From the NCBI RefSeq assembly GCF_001039355.2, contig NW_019773625.1:206455-270454 (forward strand): DNA of 64,000 nt, given 5' to 3'. Below the pieces are notes generated by a model. That model worked only from the letters and a program-made list of their open reading frames with translations, was not told the DNA's origin and made no database searches. Position 1 is the first letter of the stretch; every line of letters starts with the position of its first letter. Position numbers and translations under genes: made by a program. Source of the stretch: Lingula anatina. Lineage: Eukaryota > Brachiopoda > Lingulata > Lingulida > Lingulidae. Shown one piece after another: positions 36,088 through 45,603 of the stretch.

Positions 36088-36326
36088 AACATTTCTTACA
36101 TCATCATTCACATAATGTTTGTAGTGTTAGTAAATGCCTAATCTGTTTAAAAGGCCTGATATCTGTCACTTTTCCCATGTCATCCAAACTGATGTTTTGG
36201 TCTTTGTAGGGTTGTGTTGATGCCATTGGCCTTCCTGTTGGAGTGCAGTGTGTTACAAAGCCTTGGCATGAAGAGTTATGCTTGAGAGTTATGAGGGATG
36301 TAGAAAATGGACTGAAAAAAGATTAA
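24156..36326 (+). CDS. FAAH: Fatty-acid amide hydrolase, FAAH1-like (18 exons, complete, 586 aa)
   Basis: Exons: 24156-24368, 24648-24761, 26990-27046, 27327-27416, 28155-28226, 29457-29518, 29700-29836, 30128-30197, 30394-30431, 30942-31066, 31348-31473, 31669-31766, 32114-32216, 32476-32519, 32896-32935, 33339-33450, 35796-35938, 36210-36326. The sum is 1761 bases, all in frame. Amidase-signature serine hydrolase; vertebrate FAAH hydrolyses anandamide, oleamide and related amides at ER membranes. Residues about 13-34 are the N-terminal membrane helix. The catalytic Lys-Ser-Ser triad is K152 (in PVSLKDFF), S227 (in [10 protein letters not shown]) and S251 (in DIGGSIRIP), equivalent to rat K142, S217 and S241 with constant offset. 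A hydrophobic stretch [20 protein letters not shown] matches the membrane-binding cap. Length is close to rat FAAH (579 aa). The intron after 32216 has a GC donor. Substrate preference in this animal is unknown. Confidence 0.93.
25127..25151 (+). repeat. T-run followed by G-run in FAAH intron 2
   Basis: About 13 T directly followed by about 12 G. The same T-then-G arrangement occurs at about 21979-22010. These may be ends of related inserted copies or unstable homopolymers. Confidence 0.6.
25427..26918. mobile_element. Foldback element derived from a Tc1/mariner transposon (about 1.5 kb) in FAAH intron 2
   Basis: Two inverted arms of about 400 bases (25427-25860 and 26510-26918) share outer ends tacaacattggtcaaaaagg and its complement, with TATA at both borders, as expected for TA-targeting Tc1/mariner elements. 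Each arm carries the 3' end of the same transposase gene: minus strand in the left arm, plus strand in the right. The middle (about 25865-26300) is not recognisable as transposase. It behaves as two transposon 3' halves in mirror image, a likely hairpin and non-autonomous. Confidence 0.8.
26310..26582 (+). pseudogene. C-terminal fragment of a Tc1-type DDE transposase
   Basis: Contains [16 protein letters not shown], which matches the P-D-x-N-P-x-E-H-x-W block around the last catalytic acidic residue of Tc1-like transposases. In a neighbouring frame it continues [20 protein letters not shown] and ends RGRSTRC at a TAG (26580-26582), the usual Tc1 C-terminal style. One frame shift and absence of the N-terminal DNA-binding and early catalytic parts make it non-functional. 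A mirrored copy of the last part lies on the minus strand at about 25755-25865. Confidence 0.8.
27434..27651 (+). mobile_element. Short repeat element with CAGGGGCGGAT end, copy 1 (FAAH intron 4)
   Basis: Starts caggggcggatccagg and ends gacacccccttaatctgcca. Interior includes agctagtcaaaactctaat. The same structure is present in reverse orientation at 27773-27992, 120 bases away, and shorter versions of the ends occur at 4939-5104. No coding capacity. Confidence 0.7.
27773..27992 (-). mobile_element. Short repeat element, copy 2, inverted relative to copy 1 (FAAH intron 4)
   Basis: On the minus strand it starts aggggcggatccaagtttat, contains agctagtcaaaattcaa and ends ccccctaaatctgccactgt. 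The pair could fold into a long intronic hairpin. Long G runs (27789-27797 and 27926-27939) are part of this copy. Confidence 0.7.
28265..28515. mobile_element. Hairpin MITE with GGATCGATC core (FAAH intron 5)
   Basis: The left arm reads actattcccacagatatttg, then gatcgatct and ctccctggggagtctcac. The right arm contains tttagcgtgaacccccaggg, tggattgatctaagcatggg and ends aacccagtc. The arms are imperfect inverted repeats. The internal block gtctgtcac ... gtgacagac is also palindromic. A solitary left-end fragment of the same family lies near 28941-28978. Confidence 0.65.
30505..30554 (+). repeat. (GGT)n tract followed by a G run (FAAH intron 9)
   Basis: About eleven GGT units followed by about 15 G. 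It explains the poly-valine and poly-proline open frames on the two strands, which are not genes. Confidence 0.9.
31211..31243 (+). repeat. (AT)n microsatellite (FAAH intron 10)
   Basis: About 15 AT units in the intron before the exon starting at 31348. Confidence 0.9.
32801..32827 (+). repeat. (GT)n microsatellite (FAAH intron 14)
   Basis: About 12 GT units between the exons ending at 32519 and starting at 32896. Confidence 0.9.
32999..33030 (+). repeat. (CA)n microsatellite (FAAH intron 15)
   Basis: About 15 CA units, 65 bases downstream of the exon ending at 32935. Confidence 0.9.
33574..35759. mobile_element. 2.2 kb DNA transposon with 29-base TIRs and TAA duplication (FAAH intron 16)
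   Basis: Ends are GGCAGTTTTTTTTTAATAAC and, in inverse complement, GGCAGTTTTTTTTTAATTAC; both continue CTGTTTCTC (one mismatch in about 29 bases). The insertion is bounded by TAA at 33571-33573 and at 35760-35762. A 3-base T-A-A target is typical of the PIF/Harbinger superfamily (including ISL2EU). Interior holds broken coding remnants: a frame with [20 protein letters not shown] near 33960-34020, and a possible terminal exon at about 34981-35158 reading [20 protein letters not shown]. No intact transposase was seen, so it is probably non-autonomous or decayed. Confidence 0.8.
36044..36075 (+). repeat. (CA)n microsatellite (last FAAH intron)
   Basis: About 14 CA units between the exons ending at 35938 and starting at 36210. 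Confidence 0.9.
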
Positions 36327-36637
36327 TCAGTCAGATGTTTTCGGTAATATTATAGAAAACATCTGCTGCAGCGATCCAAGTGGGAAAAGACCCAGATTAT
36401 TCATTACGAGTGACCAAACAATGATCATAATCTTTGCTGACAAACATTGAAATTTGAGAGAGAGAGAGACTGAGAACATGAAATTCATCTGTTGTGATAA
36501 TTTGTGGCACTTGCACAGTTTTACTCTCAAGGGGTGCTTCTAGAATGTAACTGCTTACAGTGGTTTTAAGGATGTTTCTCTAAAAATTAATTTCAATGTG
36601 AAAATTAATTTCCTATGTGAAAGAAAGGTGTCCAAAT

Positions 36638-36639
<2 letters not shown>

Positions 36640-36724
<85 letters not shown>

Positions 36725-36972
36725 TTAAAATAATTTCATTTACAAAAAACATGATTTTTATAATTTTTTTTTNNNNNNNNNNNNNNNNNNNNNNNNNNNN
36801 NNNNNNNNNNNNNNNNNNNNNNNNNNNNNNNNNNNNNNNNNNNNNNNNNNNNNNNNNNNNNNNNNNNNNNNNNNNNNNNNNNNNNNNNNNNNNNNNNNNN
36901 NNNNNNNNNNNNNNNNNNNNNNNNNNNNNNNNNNNNNNNNNNNNNNNNNNNNNNNNAAAAAAGGGGTCCAAA

Positions 36973-37056
<84 letters not shown>
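36640..37056. repeat. Poly(A)-(TA)n tracts around an assembly gap
   Basis: N run at 36773-36956. On the left is an A-run followed by about 25 TA units (to 36722). On the right is a second A-run followed by about 25 TA units (to about 37056). The flanking words are similar on each side (gtccaaattgatttaaaaa and gtccaaataaatttaaaaa; acatgatttttataattt and acatgagttttgtaattt). The locus is therefore a tandem duplication, or one locus assembled twice around the gap. Confidence 0.8.
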
Positions 37057-37058
<2 letters not shown>

Positions 37059-37407
37059 GTTTATAAGAAATTACCCTTACCAAAAACATGAGTTTTGTAA
37101 TTTGTTTTGTGGATTCAAACAAGAATCATAATACATGCTTTCTGATGATCAAAAGACTAGTACTTATTAAGTAATTTAAGAACTAAAATGGCTACGGATG
37201 TAGCTTCTGAAATTTTAAGAGGATGTTGATAACGTGTTTACACTGCCCGCTTGGCTGAGCTTGTGGCGAGAGTGTCTTCCTATGGAACAAGATGTGGTTT
37301 CATCCTCATCCATATCAGTCATTCTCAAATGCTTCTTGCTATCTCCTCGCCTGGCACTCATCACTGAGAGATTTAAGCATGGGGAAAGTACCTGGGCTGG
37401 CAGTGAA

Positions 37408-37645
37408 AGAGACCATTCCCAGAGACTATCTTTGGATCAAACTATCTCCGAGGGGATTCTCGTGTAATTGCAATTAACTTGGGTGGCTAGCTTAGACGTC
37501 TGTCACACCTGCTGAGGCTGATAGGGGGTAATTAATTATTGTTTAGCAGCTTTAGTGGGCATCACAGATGTTTAAGCCGCTTGGGTTGAAAGCAATTTAG
37601 TGAGGAACCCTTGTTAGATCGATCTAGGGATGGGAACCCAGTCAA
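37408..37645. mobile_element. Hairpin MITE, same family as 28265-28515
   Basis: Left end accattcccagagactatct then tggatcaaactatctccgag; right end agatcgatctagggatggga and acccagtc. Internal gtctgtcacacctgctgagg and a diverged complement follow the family plan. It lies downstream of the FAAH stop, outside any coding exon. Confidence 0.6.
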
Positions 37646-37649
37646 AGAT

Positions 37650-40190
37650 GTTGTGCATATGCTCAATTTCAGTGCCTCATGTGGCAACTCGGGCTGTATC
37701 TTCCACAGGATGGTGAGAGCAGCATGGTAACAGCCAGTCTGAATCAGGGTAAAAAAATGTGACAAGCATATTGTTATAAATGTAAACCACACTGAGATGA
37801 AGTTTGTAAGTCCAGAGGTGCACTACTTTAAAACTTTTGTTTTGAAAGATATGTTTGAAATACAGTAGGCTTTACTTTTTCAAGTACTTTCATGATATCA
37901 TAATTTTGTGGTGTCAAAACAACTCGTGCCTAAATAATTTCATATTGTATTTTATTGAAACTTGGACAGACTGGAAAGTGAGACATTCAGTTATTATATA
38001 TACATCAACAGAGCTATATACAATACTATACAGAAAATGTACAAGTATAAATAATGAAAACAGAAATTTAACAAGAAGACAATGAAAAACAATTTTCAAA
38101 GATGAAATATAGTAATATATATATATATATCTTTCTATATTTGAGACACATGCCCCTTTGAAAACATAAGATGAGGGTATGGAGAATTCCTTTAGATACA
38201 CATCAAAATATTAACAAAGTTAAGGACACACTGAAGCTTATATCTATATGGAAGTATTTGGCCTATGGGCTGCTGATAAATTCTCACATACTGTAAATAC
38301 TTAACTAACATGAATCTGCTCTTAAACATTAATAATCTTCATTTGATTCTTTTCTTCATAAATTATCTCCAAACTAACACAGTTTAAAATGCAGCATAAA
38401 AGTGCTATATTAAACAAAACAAAACAAAAAAAACTATAATAAAAAAAAATGCTTAGCTTAAAATAGAGAAGTAATGAACTACATCATGACCTATTGAAGA
38501 GTGCTAAATAAGTGGTATTTGCTGGGGTACATATGACAGAAAGACTACAGGTTTTATATTAGAACATACATATGCTCATTTTCATACTTGAACATTTGAT
38601 ATGTAAAATGTTTTTTTTTTTGTTTTTTTTTTTTTTTTGGAAAAGTTACAATTCCAATTAAACTATCCTATAGTGAGGTTTTGAGATTCATTTACTCAAA
38701 CCATCTTACAAGACCTTTAATAACCACTATCTGCCTTGAAAACAATTACTTTTAACAAAAAAAGGGGCATAACTGTTGATTGTCTAAAGCAAGGTGATGG
38801 TCAAGGTAACTACCTGTTACAATGGTCACCCTGAGCTTAATAACCATGGATTAATACAGCATAAGCAGTGATTTTAAGAGACTAGTGAGTACCAAACTAA
38901 CAATGCTTCTAGGTAACACACATGGTACCTAGACAGCCAATATTACCAGTGATGATGTATATTAACTTAACTACATTTTTTGCCAACAAACTGAAGGAGT
39001 CAATATGTAACAAGGAATGAAAAAAATTAACTGAAAGAACACCCAGTGTTTCTTCAGAAAAACAGATTGAACTAAACACCCTTACTGGGTGAAAACATCC
39101 CATTAAAAACCTCCATTGAAGGAGATATTCGCACAACTATTTATATTTACATTAAATAACCCACATTTTATAATTATTTGGAGAACAAAACCCTTACTTT
39201 CTTTACCATATAAATAAGAAAGAGCCTAGTCTTATATCTGTCTTTTACAGGAAAAACATTATGTACTTTAGCACACACTGACTGATAAACAGGACTAGCC
39301 TATAAATTTGACAATTCAAATGAATAACGATACCTTCAAAATGTTTATCAATAATTGTAAGAAGCTGANTAAATACATCTTCAAGATGGCCACCATTTTC
39401 AAGATGGCCGCCAAATGGAGTTTTTTTCTCAAAATTGTATTATGCACATCTAAAGGATGAAATTATTCGCAAAGCATTACTACATATATGGTTGTAAAAG
39501 AAAAATAATTGTAGGATATGTGCTATTACTGCAACTTTTCACTTATAATAAACAATTTTTGGATTTTCCAATATTTATATGTACTAACACATGTTAAGTC
39601 AAGTCAAAGTTAATACTGTGTTTCTTGTTGTGAACCTTTGTGCGCGATTGTCACAGTAAAAAGAAATCCCATAGTTTGGAAATATGTAGACAATTTAAAA
39701 AAATATTTTTTTGATCTATCATATTTAATGTATTTACCAATACCAAAATGTCTGTCATATTAAAACAGGGACCTATCTTTATTTGTGCATCAGTCCATAT
39801 AACCCACTGCAAATCCATGATGCATTTCTGCGGTCTACAATTATCAAGTTGACTTCTCAGTAAAGAAAGGAGCACATAAATACACTATTTTGCCGCTTCA
39901 ATTATCTTCAAAATTTTATCTCAGTACATTTCTAAGTACCCATACTCTCATATATACCTTAAAATGCTTGTGCCTGCATGCGTTATCTACTCACACACAC
40001 CCACGAACACATATACATGCTAAACCCTGAACGTGTTCTTTGTATCAACATTAGTGACCTGTCACTCATGCTCTTTCATCAAAATCCTAATCAATTTCAA
40101 TACATGTCCCCAGAGAATATGGATTCTGACATATCTAGTAGGTACACTGGGTCCTTTGAGCATAGTTTTTCGCAAACAATTTGGGCAACA
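37650..40190. other. Gene-poor stretch, nothing recognised
   Basis: AT-rich, with a T-rich tract at 38611-38638, one ambiguous base at 39369 and two copies of a caagatggcc motif at 39381-39412. No exon with supporting splice sites or recognisable peptide was seen on either strand. Confidence 0.4.
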
Positions 40191-40199
40191 TTGCCCTTA

Positions 40200-41650
40200 C
40201 TGACACAAGCTGCATCTCCCGGTAACCAGTGCAACCTGTTCTAACAAAGTTAAAAAGAAGAGCTTGAAGGAGGCAGTCCCAAAACTGAAATGTAGGAAAT
40301 TCCCCTCATCCCCAGGCCTGGAAATCTGAGAAATTTGGCAGCAGATCCTCAGACATACTCTCAGATACATGTTGGTCACCCACAAAACCCACAGCACAAG
40401 ACTTGTAAAACTCCTACACATTTGACACCTCATACCACACCAACTGTGAAACTTCGCTATTCTTTCTTTGGTACCAAAATAAAAAGCTGACAATCTGAGA
40501 GATATCAAAGCTTTAAATGCCAAAGTAAGCCCACTTATTGCCATGTTGAATTGTTTTCCACACAACCCTCTGCGCTGAAGTGGATGCTGCATAAACATCA
40601 GACTCTACAATGGCCACCAATGGCCAACAAATCTGCAACGGCCCAAATTTTCCCGATAGAAGCAATGAAGCATGACAGTGTATGGGAACCACCCATACAA
40701 ATGACATGGCAACCAAACTCTTCAGGAAAAGACCAGTTTATCTGTTGGGCTATGGCATATAGCTGTTGGTCGTCCGTTTGTACAACAAATTGCTGTGCAA
40801 GTGAAGCACTCGTACCCCAACACTTCAACATTGTGGTGTAAAATGTGTACACGTCATTAGGTTTAACATCAAGAAGTGGCATACATGCAACTGCAGTATA
40901 GGTCATTTTCTTCACAGACAGCTGATTGAATCCTGTCCAGAAAGAAATGACCTGCAGGTGCCAAAGCTAAACTTTATTGTTTACAGGTAGGAGATTTCGA
41001 TGGGGCATTCTCAAAAGACTCCATGCAATAACATTAACTTGCATTACATTCTCTTTGTAATAATTGAGCTGTTCTAAAACCTCTCTTCTTGGTGGCTCAG
41101 CAAGTGGTCTTAGGTTTCTAAAATGGTGTGCATTCCATTGGTGAATTGGATTTATCAGAGAGAGCAAGTGACTTGGAATTCCCAACTTCTAATGGGATTC
41201 TTTTACATTCTCACAGGGAGGTGTAGAACTTGCTTTTGAAAAACTACTGACTCACCATAGCATGGAAGGTGTTTTCCCATCCGTAGTTTCTGCACTAATG
41301 TCAATGTTGTCGTCACCCTCATGGATAATATGACCACCATCACAGCATGACACAATGTCATGTGGAATGTAGACACCATCTTGCTGCCTTTCTACTTCTA
41401 ACTCAGCAATGTATGTCATTAATCCTTCTAATATCACCATAGGAGATGCAAATTCCGTGGCTGTGAAAGGTATCTATCAAACTACAAGACCCAAAATCAT
41501 TGTGCAGCAAGTCCTACTTGTAGAGGTGGAAGAACTTCAGCATTCAGCAATAGCCAGGCATCTTCTGTGTACACTATCAGATGATGGAAACTCACTGCTC
41601 GCTGCATTAAATGCATCTAAGTTGGTTAATCCAAAAAACAAACTTTAAAG
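40200..41650 (-). pseudogene. Decayed repeat-associated coding unit (possibly DUF6589-type protein)
   Basis: Minus-strand fragments in order from high to low coordinate: about 41650-41255 (with a stretch EGLMTYIAELEVERQQDGVY and HEGDDNIDIS), 41185-40967 (PRREVLEQLNYYKENVMQVN), 40915-40598 (MTYTAVACMPLLDVKPNDVY, QTDDQQLYAIAQQ) and 40716-40440 (ESDVYAASTSAQRV, CGKQFNMAI). They read as one protein broken by several frameshifts and stops. The middle part resembles a family I recall in several copies in cnidarian and mollusc genomes, which I believe carries DUF6589, but this needs a domain search. Function is unknown; multi-copy decay suggests transposon association. Confidence 0.55.
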
Positions 41651-41699
41651 CAAATCTGGGACAAATAGGCTTAATTTCTGAGACTAATGTCACTTGGTA

Positions 41700-44250
41700 A
41701 GGGGTAGTATTCTGAAAGACCTTTTTTCTGTGTTTTCAAGATAGAAACTGCTTTGTATACATTGATTAATTGGAAGACAAGTGATCAGCATCTTCTGTCA
41801 CTGTATCTTATGGATCTAGTGAGATTGATGAGCTCAGGTCTTGTATGATTCTTTGGGCAGCTTTGATAGTGTCACCTAAAGAAATCTTACTACAACACAT
41901 AACAGCTAGTGAACTTCCCTTGTCCGTATTATACAAGAAAATGAAACAGCATCACCATAATGCTTTGTAGTCTCATTTTGAGCTTTTCACCTCGATAGTT
42001 GGACGCCACACTAGAAAGGAGCAGAAATCACTACCTGTCAAGAAGACTAGATACTAGCAGTGTAAAAGCTTTATTGTTTGCCATCAGGTCATAATCTATT
42101 TCTGCTATCAGTTGATAGACTGCAACATCATATAGATTACCAGATTTCATTGAGGGGTGATAAGTCAGATTGGTTTTACTAGTACTTATATACACTGTAC
42201 CCTGTAAGAGGAAAGAGAGGATGCATGATATACAGCATCCCTTGCAATCAAATCATCTTTATCTAAGAACCTAATAAAGTTATCACCTCATGTTACCTGC
42301 CATAGCATTTTGGTGAATCCAAATTGTTATTAACATTCTAAATGTATGGAAAACAATCCAAGAAGCTGTGTCAGCATTTGATATACTGAAAAGAATAGAT
42401 CAAATGTACGTGGATGATTTAGCATTATAATGATATTGATAAACAATATGCATAGGAGGGTTCCTGTATCCCTTTTTCAGTGTATCCATTACTAATTATG
42501 CCTAATTATTGTTTTAGTAATCAAAGCCAGTATTTGTGTTCTATTTTTTTTAATTTGACATTAAAAAATTAACACATAACCCCGACAATTTCATATCTTG
42601 CTGACAAAAGCTTCTTTTTTTATGGAATCTGACCTGCATAAGGGGATTATGGGGAAAAAAACACAACTACAAGTGAAAACAATATAGATATGATAGAGGT
42701 GTCATTGTCATTTTTCTGCTATATTTGGTACCTTAAATTTATTTCCTCTTAAATATTACCATAATAAAATCTCTTTATTAAATAGAAAGTATCAAAATGT
42801 TTAAAATAGTAATTTCAACATTAATAATCCACAAAGGTGCAATACAAAAATAAGAATGATAATTTAACATGGGCGGCCATATTGGATTTGGCTGTCATTT
42901 TGAAGTTAACTGGTAGTTTTTTTTTAATTTGGGAAACACACAGCATTCTTCAAAGCAATGTTAGAAGAGTGATATAATTTGTTGCATGCTGTTTACTTTC
43001 ATGTGAGAATTTGACTGACAGGAAGTCACCAGCATAAAATGTGAAAATAATGTCATTTCGTTTAAATGACATTTAAATTTGCATTTATCATATTTAAAAA
43101 ACAATTTAAATCTTATAAAACAACATCAATTCAAAGCCAAAAACTTTTTTTAAAATTTTGGAGTTTTTTTGTTTTTATATTGTATATGATTTTTTTTTAT
43201 TGTATAAATTTTGCCTTTGGAAAATGCTATTTTAGTGAATTTTAACAGGAAAATGGACGCCATCTTGAAAATGGTGGCCATTTTGAAAAGGTTGTTTGAA
43301 TCATCATGTAGCATCAAGCATCTAGCACTAATATATGTGTGAGTTTGGCATTTAAAGATATTTTGTGATGATTTAGCTGAACTAAAATCCACATCATGGA
43401 AATAGGCATTTCATGGCAGCCATTTTGAATATTTGAAAATTGACTGCTTAAACCTCTCCCAAATTTAACCAAATGCCACAATGTAATGTAATAATAATTA
43501 CTTAATGTAATCCAGGCAATAAAGGTTATATGAACATTGTTGTTTTGATTTTATATGTAAAGTTTTGGAATAAAATGATAAAATTTGACCAATATTTCAC
43601 AAACAATGGCGGCCATCTTGAAAACGGCGGCCATCTTGAAATTCTGGTATGGTGTTTTTTTTAGCCCATAACCTCCCTCAACACAAAACATGTAAAGGTT
43701 AGATGATAGACAATGTTTTAGGTATGTTTATCAATGATTTGCATTTTTAGAAAAAATGCAAAAAAAAAGGCGGCCATCTTGGAAATTGTCCGTTTCCATG
43801 GTTACACAGGCAATTGCCATTTCCACATCATGGCTAACTTTGACCAGCAGACTCTGAGCTTTCAAATGATATATAATTCAGGTCTGTGTATAAAGGGGAC
43901 ACTAAATCTGAAAATTTTGGCCTTCTGCCGCTCACCTATAAGATTCACTTTGTTATAGGAGACACTAGTGGCTGATAATGATTTACATGTAATAGGATAT
44001 GTTAACCTCATCTAATTTTTCACGTGTTTTTTTTTAATTTCTTTCTGATACAAAACTATTCGTTCTTGACACATGTTATTTGAAATGTATTCTCTCTTCA
44101 TTACTGGAGAACTGTGCCCTTTGCCATGATATATAGTTAGATATGTCTACTTCCTGCTGCACCGTACTACGTTCCTAGCTCAGTCCTACGCACAAATAAG
44201 TTGCTTTAGAATGTTATGTGTTATAATAGATATTGATTTCGTAATAAAAA
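41700..44250. other. Gene-poor stretch with a cluster of GGCGGCCATCTTGAAA-type motifs
   Basis: No exon was recognised. Copies of the motif, some in tandem pairs, lie near 42872, 43255-43290, 43415, 43605-43645 and 43770. The rest is AT-rich with long T runs. Confidence 0.5.
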
Positions 44251-44535
44251 AAGATTAACTATCATTTGGCTGAAATGAAGGCTTGTTTATTTCAACACTA
44301 GGTTTCAGTCCAGATTGTAAAAGAGTCTTACAATCTGATGCCCAGCCAACACCAAACAAGTTAAACAGGTCCTTTCTCTGAAAAGTGACAGAAGTCTGAA
44401 TAATACGCCTTCTCATATTTCTTATTACTGATCGATTTTTTATGCAGTTACTAAAATCCGACAATACAATACCTCTACTAACTAAGGGTTCCTCCAATCG
44501 ACAGCACTTGTAACCGACGGCAATACTTTGCAGGG

Positions 44536-44815
44536 CATAGGGGTGTTTCCCAGTGAAACTATCGTTCTGCGTAGATAAATCTAACTCCGCGGGGACTCTC
44601 GCTGAATGCAATCACATTAACAGATTAAAAGACCTCGTCTCTTTCTGCAACGTTCTCGTATACATGTAACCACCAGCTTTTATCTCTATTCTACTCAACG
44701 CCAAGAAGGGGGGGGGGGGGCGTGTTAATTTGTTAATCTGATTGCATTCAGCGGGAGTGCCCGCCGAGTAGGATCGATATACGTAGAACGATAGTTCCAT
44801 TGGGGATGAGCCCTA
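44536..44815. mobile_element. Hairpin MITE, same subfamily as 3135-3332
   Basis: Left arm tttcccagtgaaactatcgt, then cgcggggactctcgctgaat and gcaatcacattaacagatta. Right arm taatctgattgcattcagcg, then gtagaacgatagttccattg and gggatgagcccta. The arms are clearly complementary over about 100 bases around a short centre with a G run at about 44708-44720. Confidence 0.7.
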
Positions 44816-45603
44816 CGTGGGATGGGCCTTACACGCAAATGACCCTCCCCCAATTCCCGACACACTTGTTCAACCACTTCAGTCCTAAGCACAAAAAGAG
44901 GGAGAAGGAGGGGGCTTTCTTTAAGCTAAATGTATAGCACAATAAGCCCCTGATATAAACGGCGGTGAAGACGGCCCCTCTAACAAACCGACCCCACCCT
45001 CGAGTCTGAATATAAACCCCCAAGCTTGATATTGGTTGGGGGTTTAACCCACCTCATGTGATCTAAAATCTGTTTTAGAACAGCCAAATACCACAGTTAA
45101 ATAAAACTATCAGTATTTTAATTCTTTATTTTGATTAAACCAATCTTTAAATTGACAGGAGCGGTACACGTGGATAGCATACCTTGTCACTTATCTAGAG
45201 ATATGAGATATTTCGAACGAGCTGGAAACAACATATGATCCATAAATTAATAATATGGTGTAATCGTCATCTAAAATAAAGGTGCTTTTACAGAAAAAAA
45301 ATAACCTTAGAGGATTCTGAAATTGTTCCGTTAGACTTATAAATAAATAAAAATTCCGACGCCTTATGCACCGCTTAACCTCCAAGTGTCAATACCAGAC
45401 ATCCAAACTAAAACTGTCAGAGCCTTAGACAAAGATAACCATGATAAAATCACTGCATCAACAAGAATGACCACTAAAATCCAAATGAAATTCACAAATT
45501 TCCATCATCTTATGTACGTGTAGCAGAGTGAGTCTTATTTTCATATTTCTGTTTGTCATTAATTGCGTTAAGTTCGATCCGTGCTGTATCGTATATCCAC
45601 CAA

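Noticed and set aside
36642-37122. Open frames through the N run
   Set aside because: Translate ambiguous bases and (TA)n/poly(A); not real.
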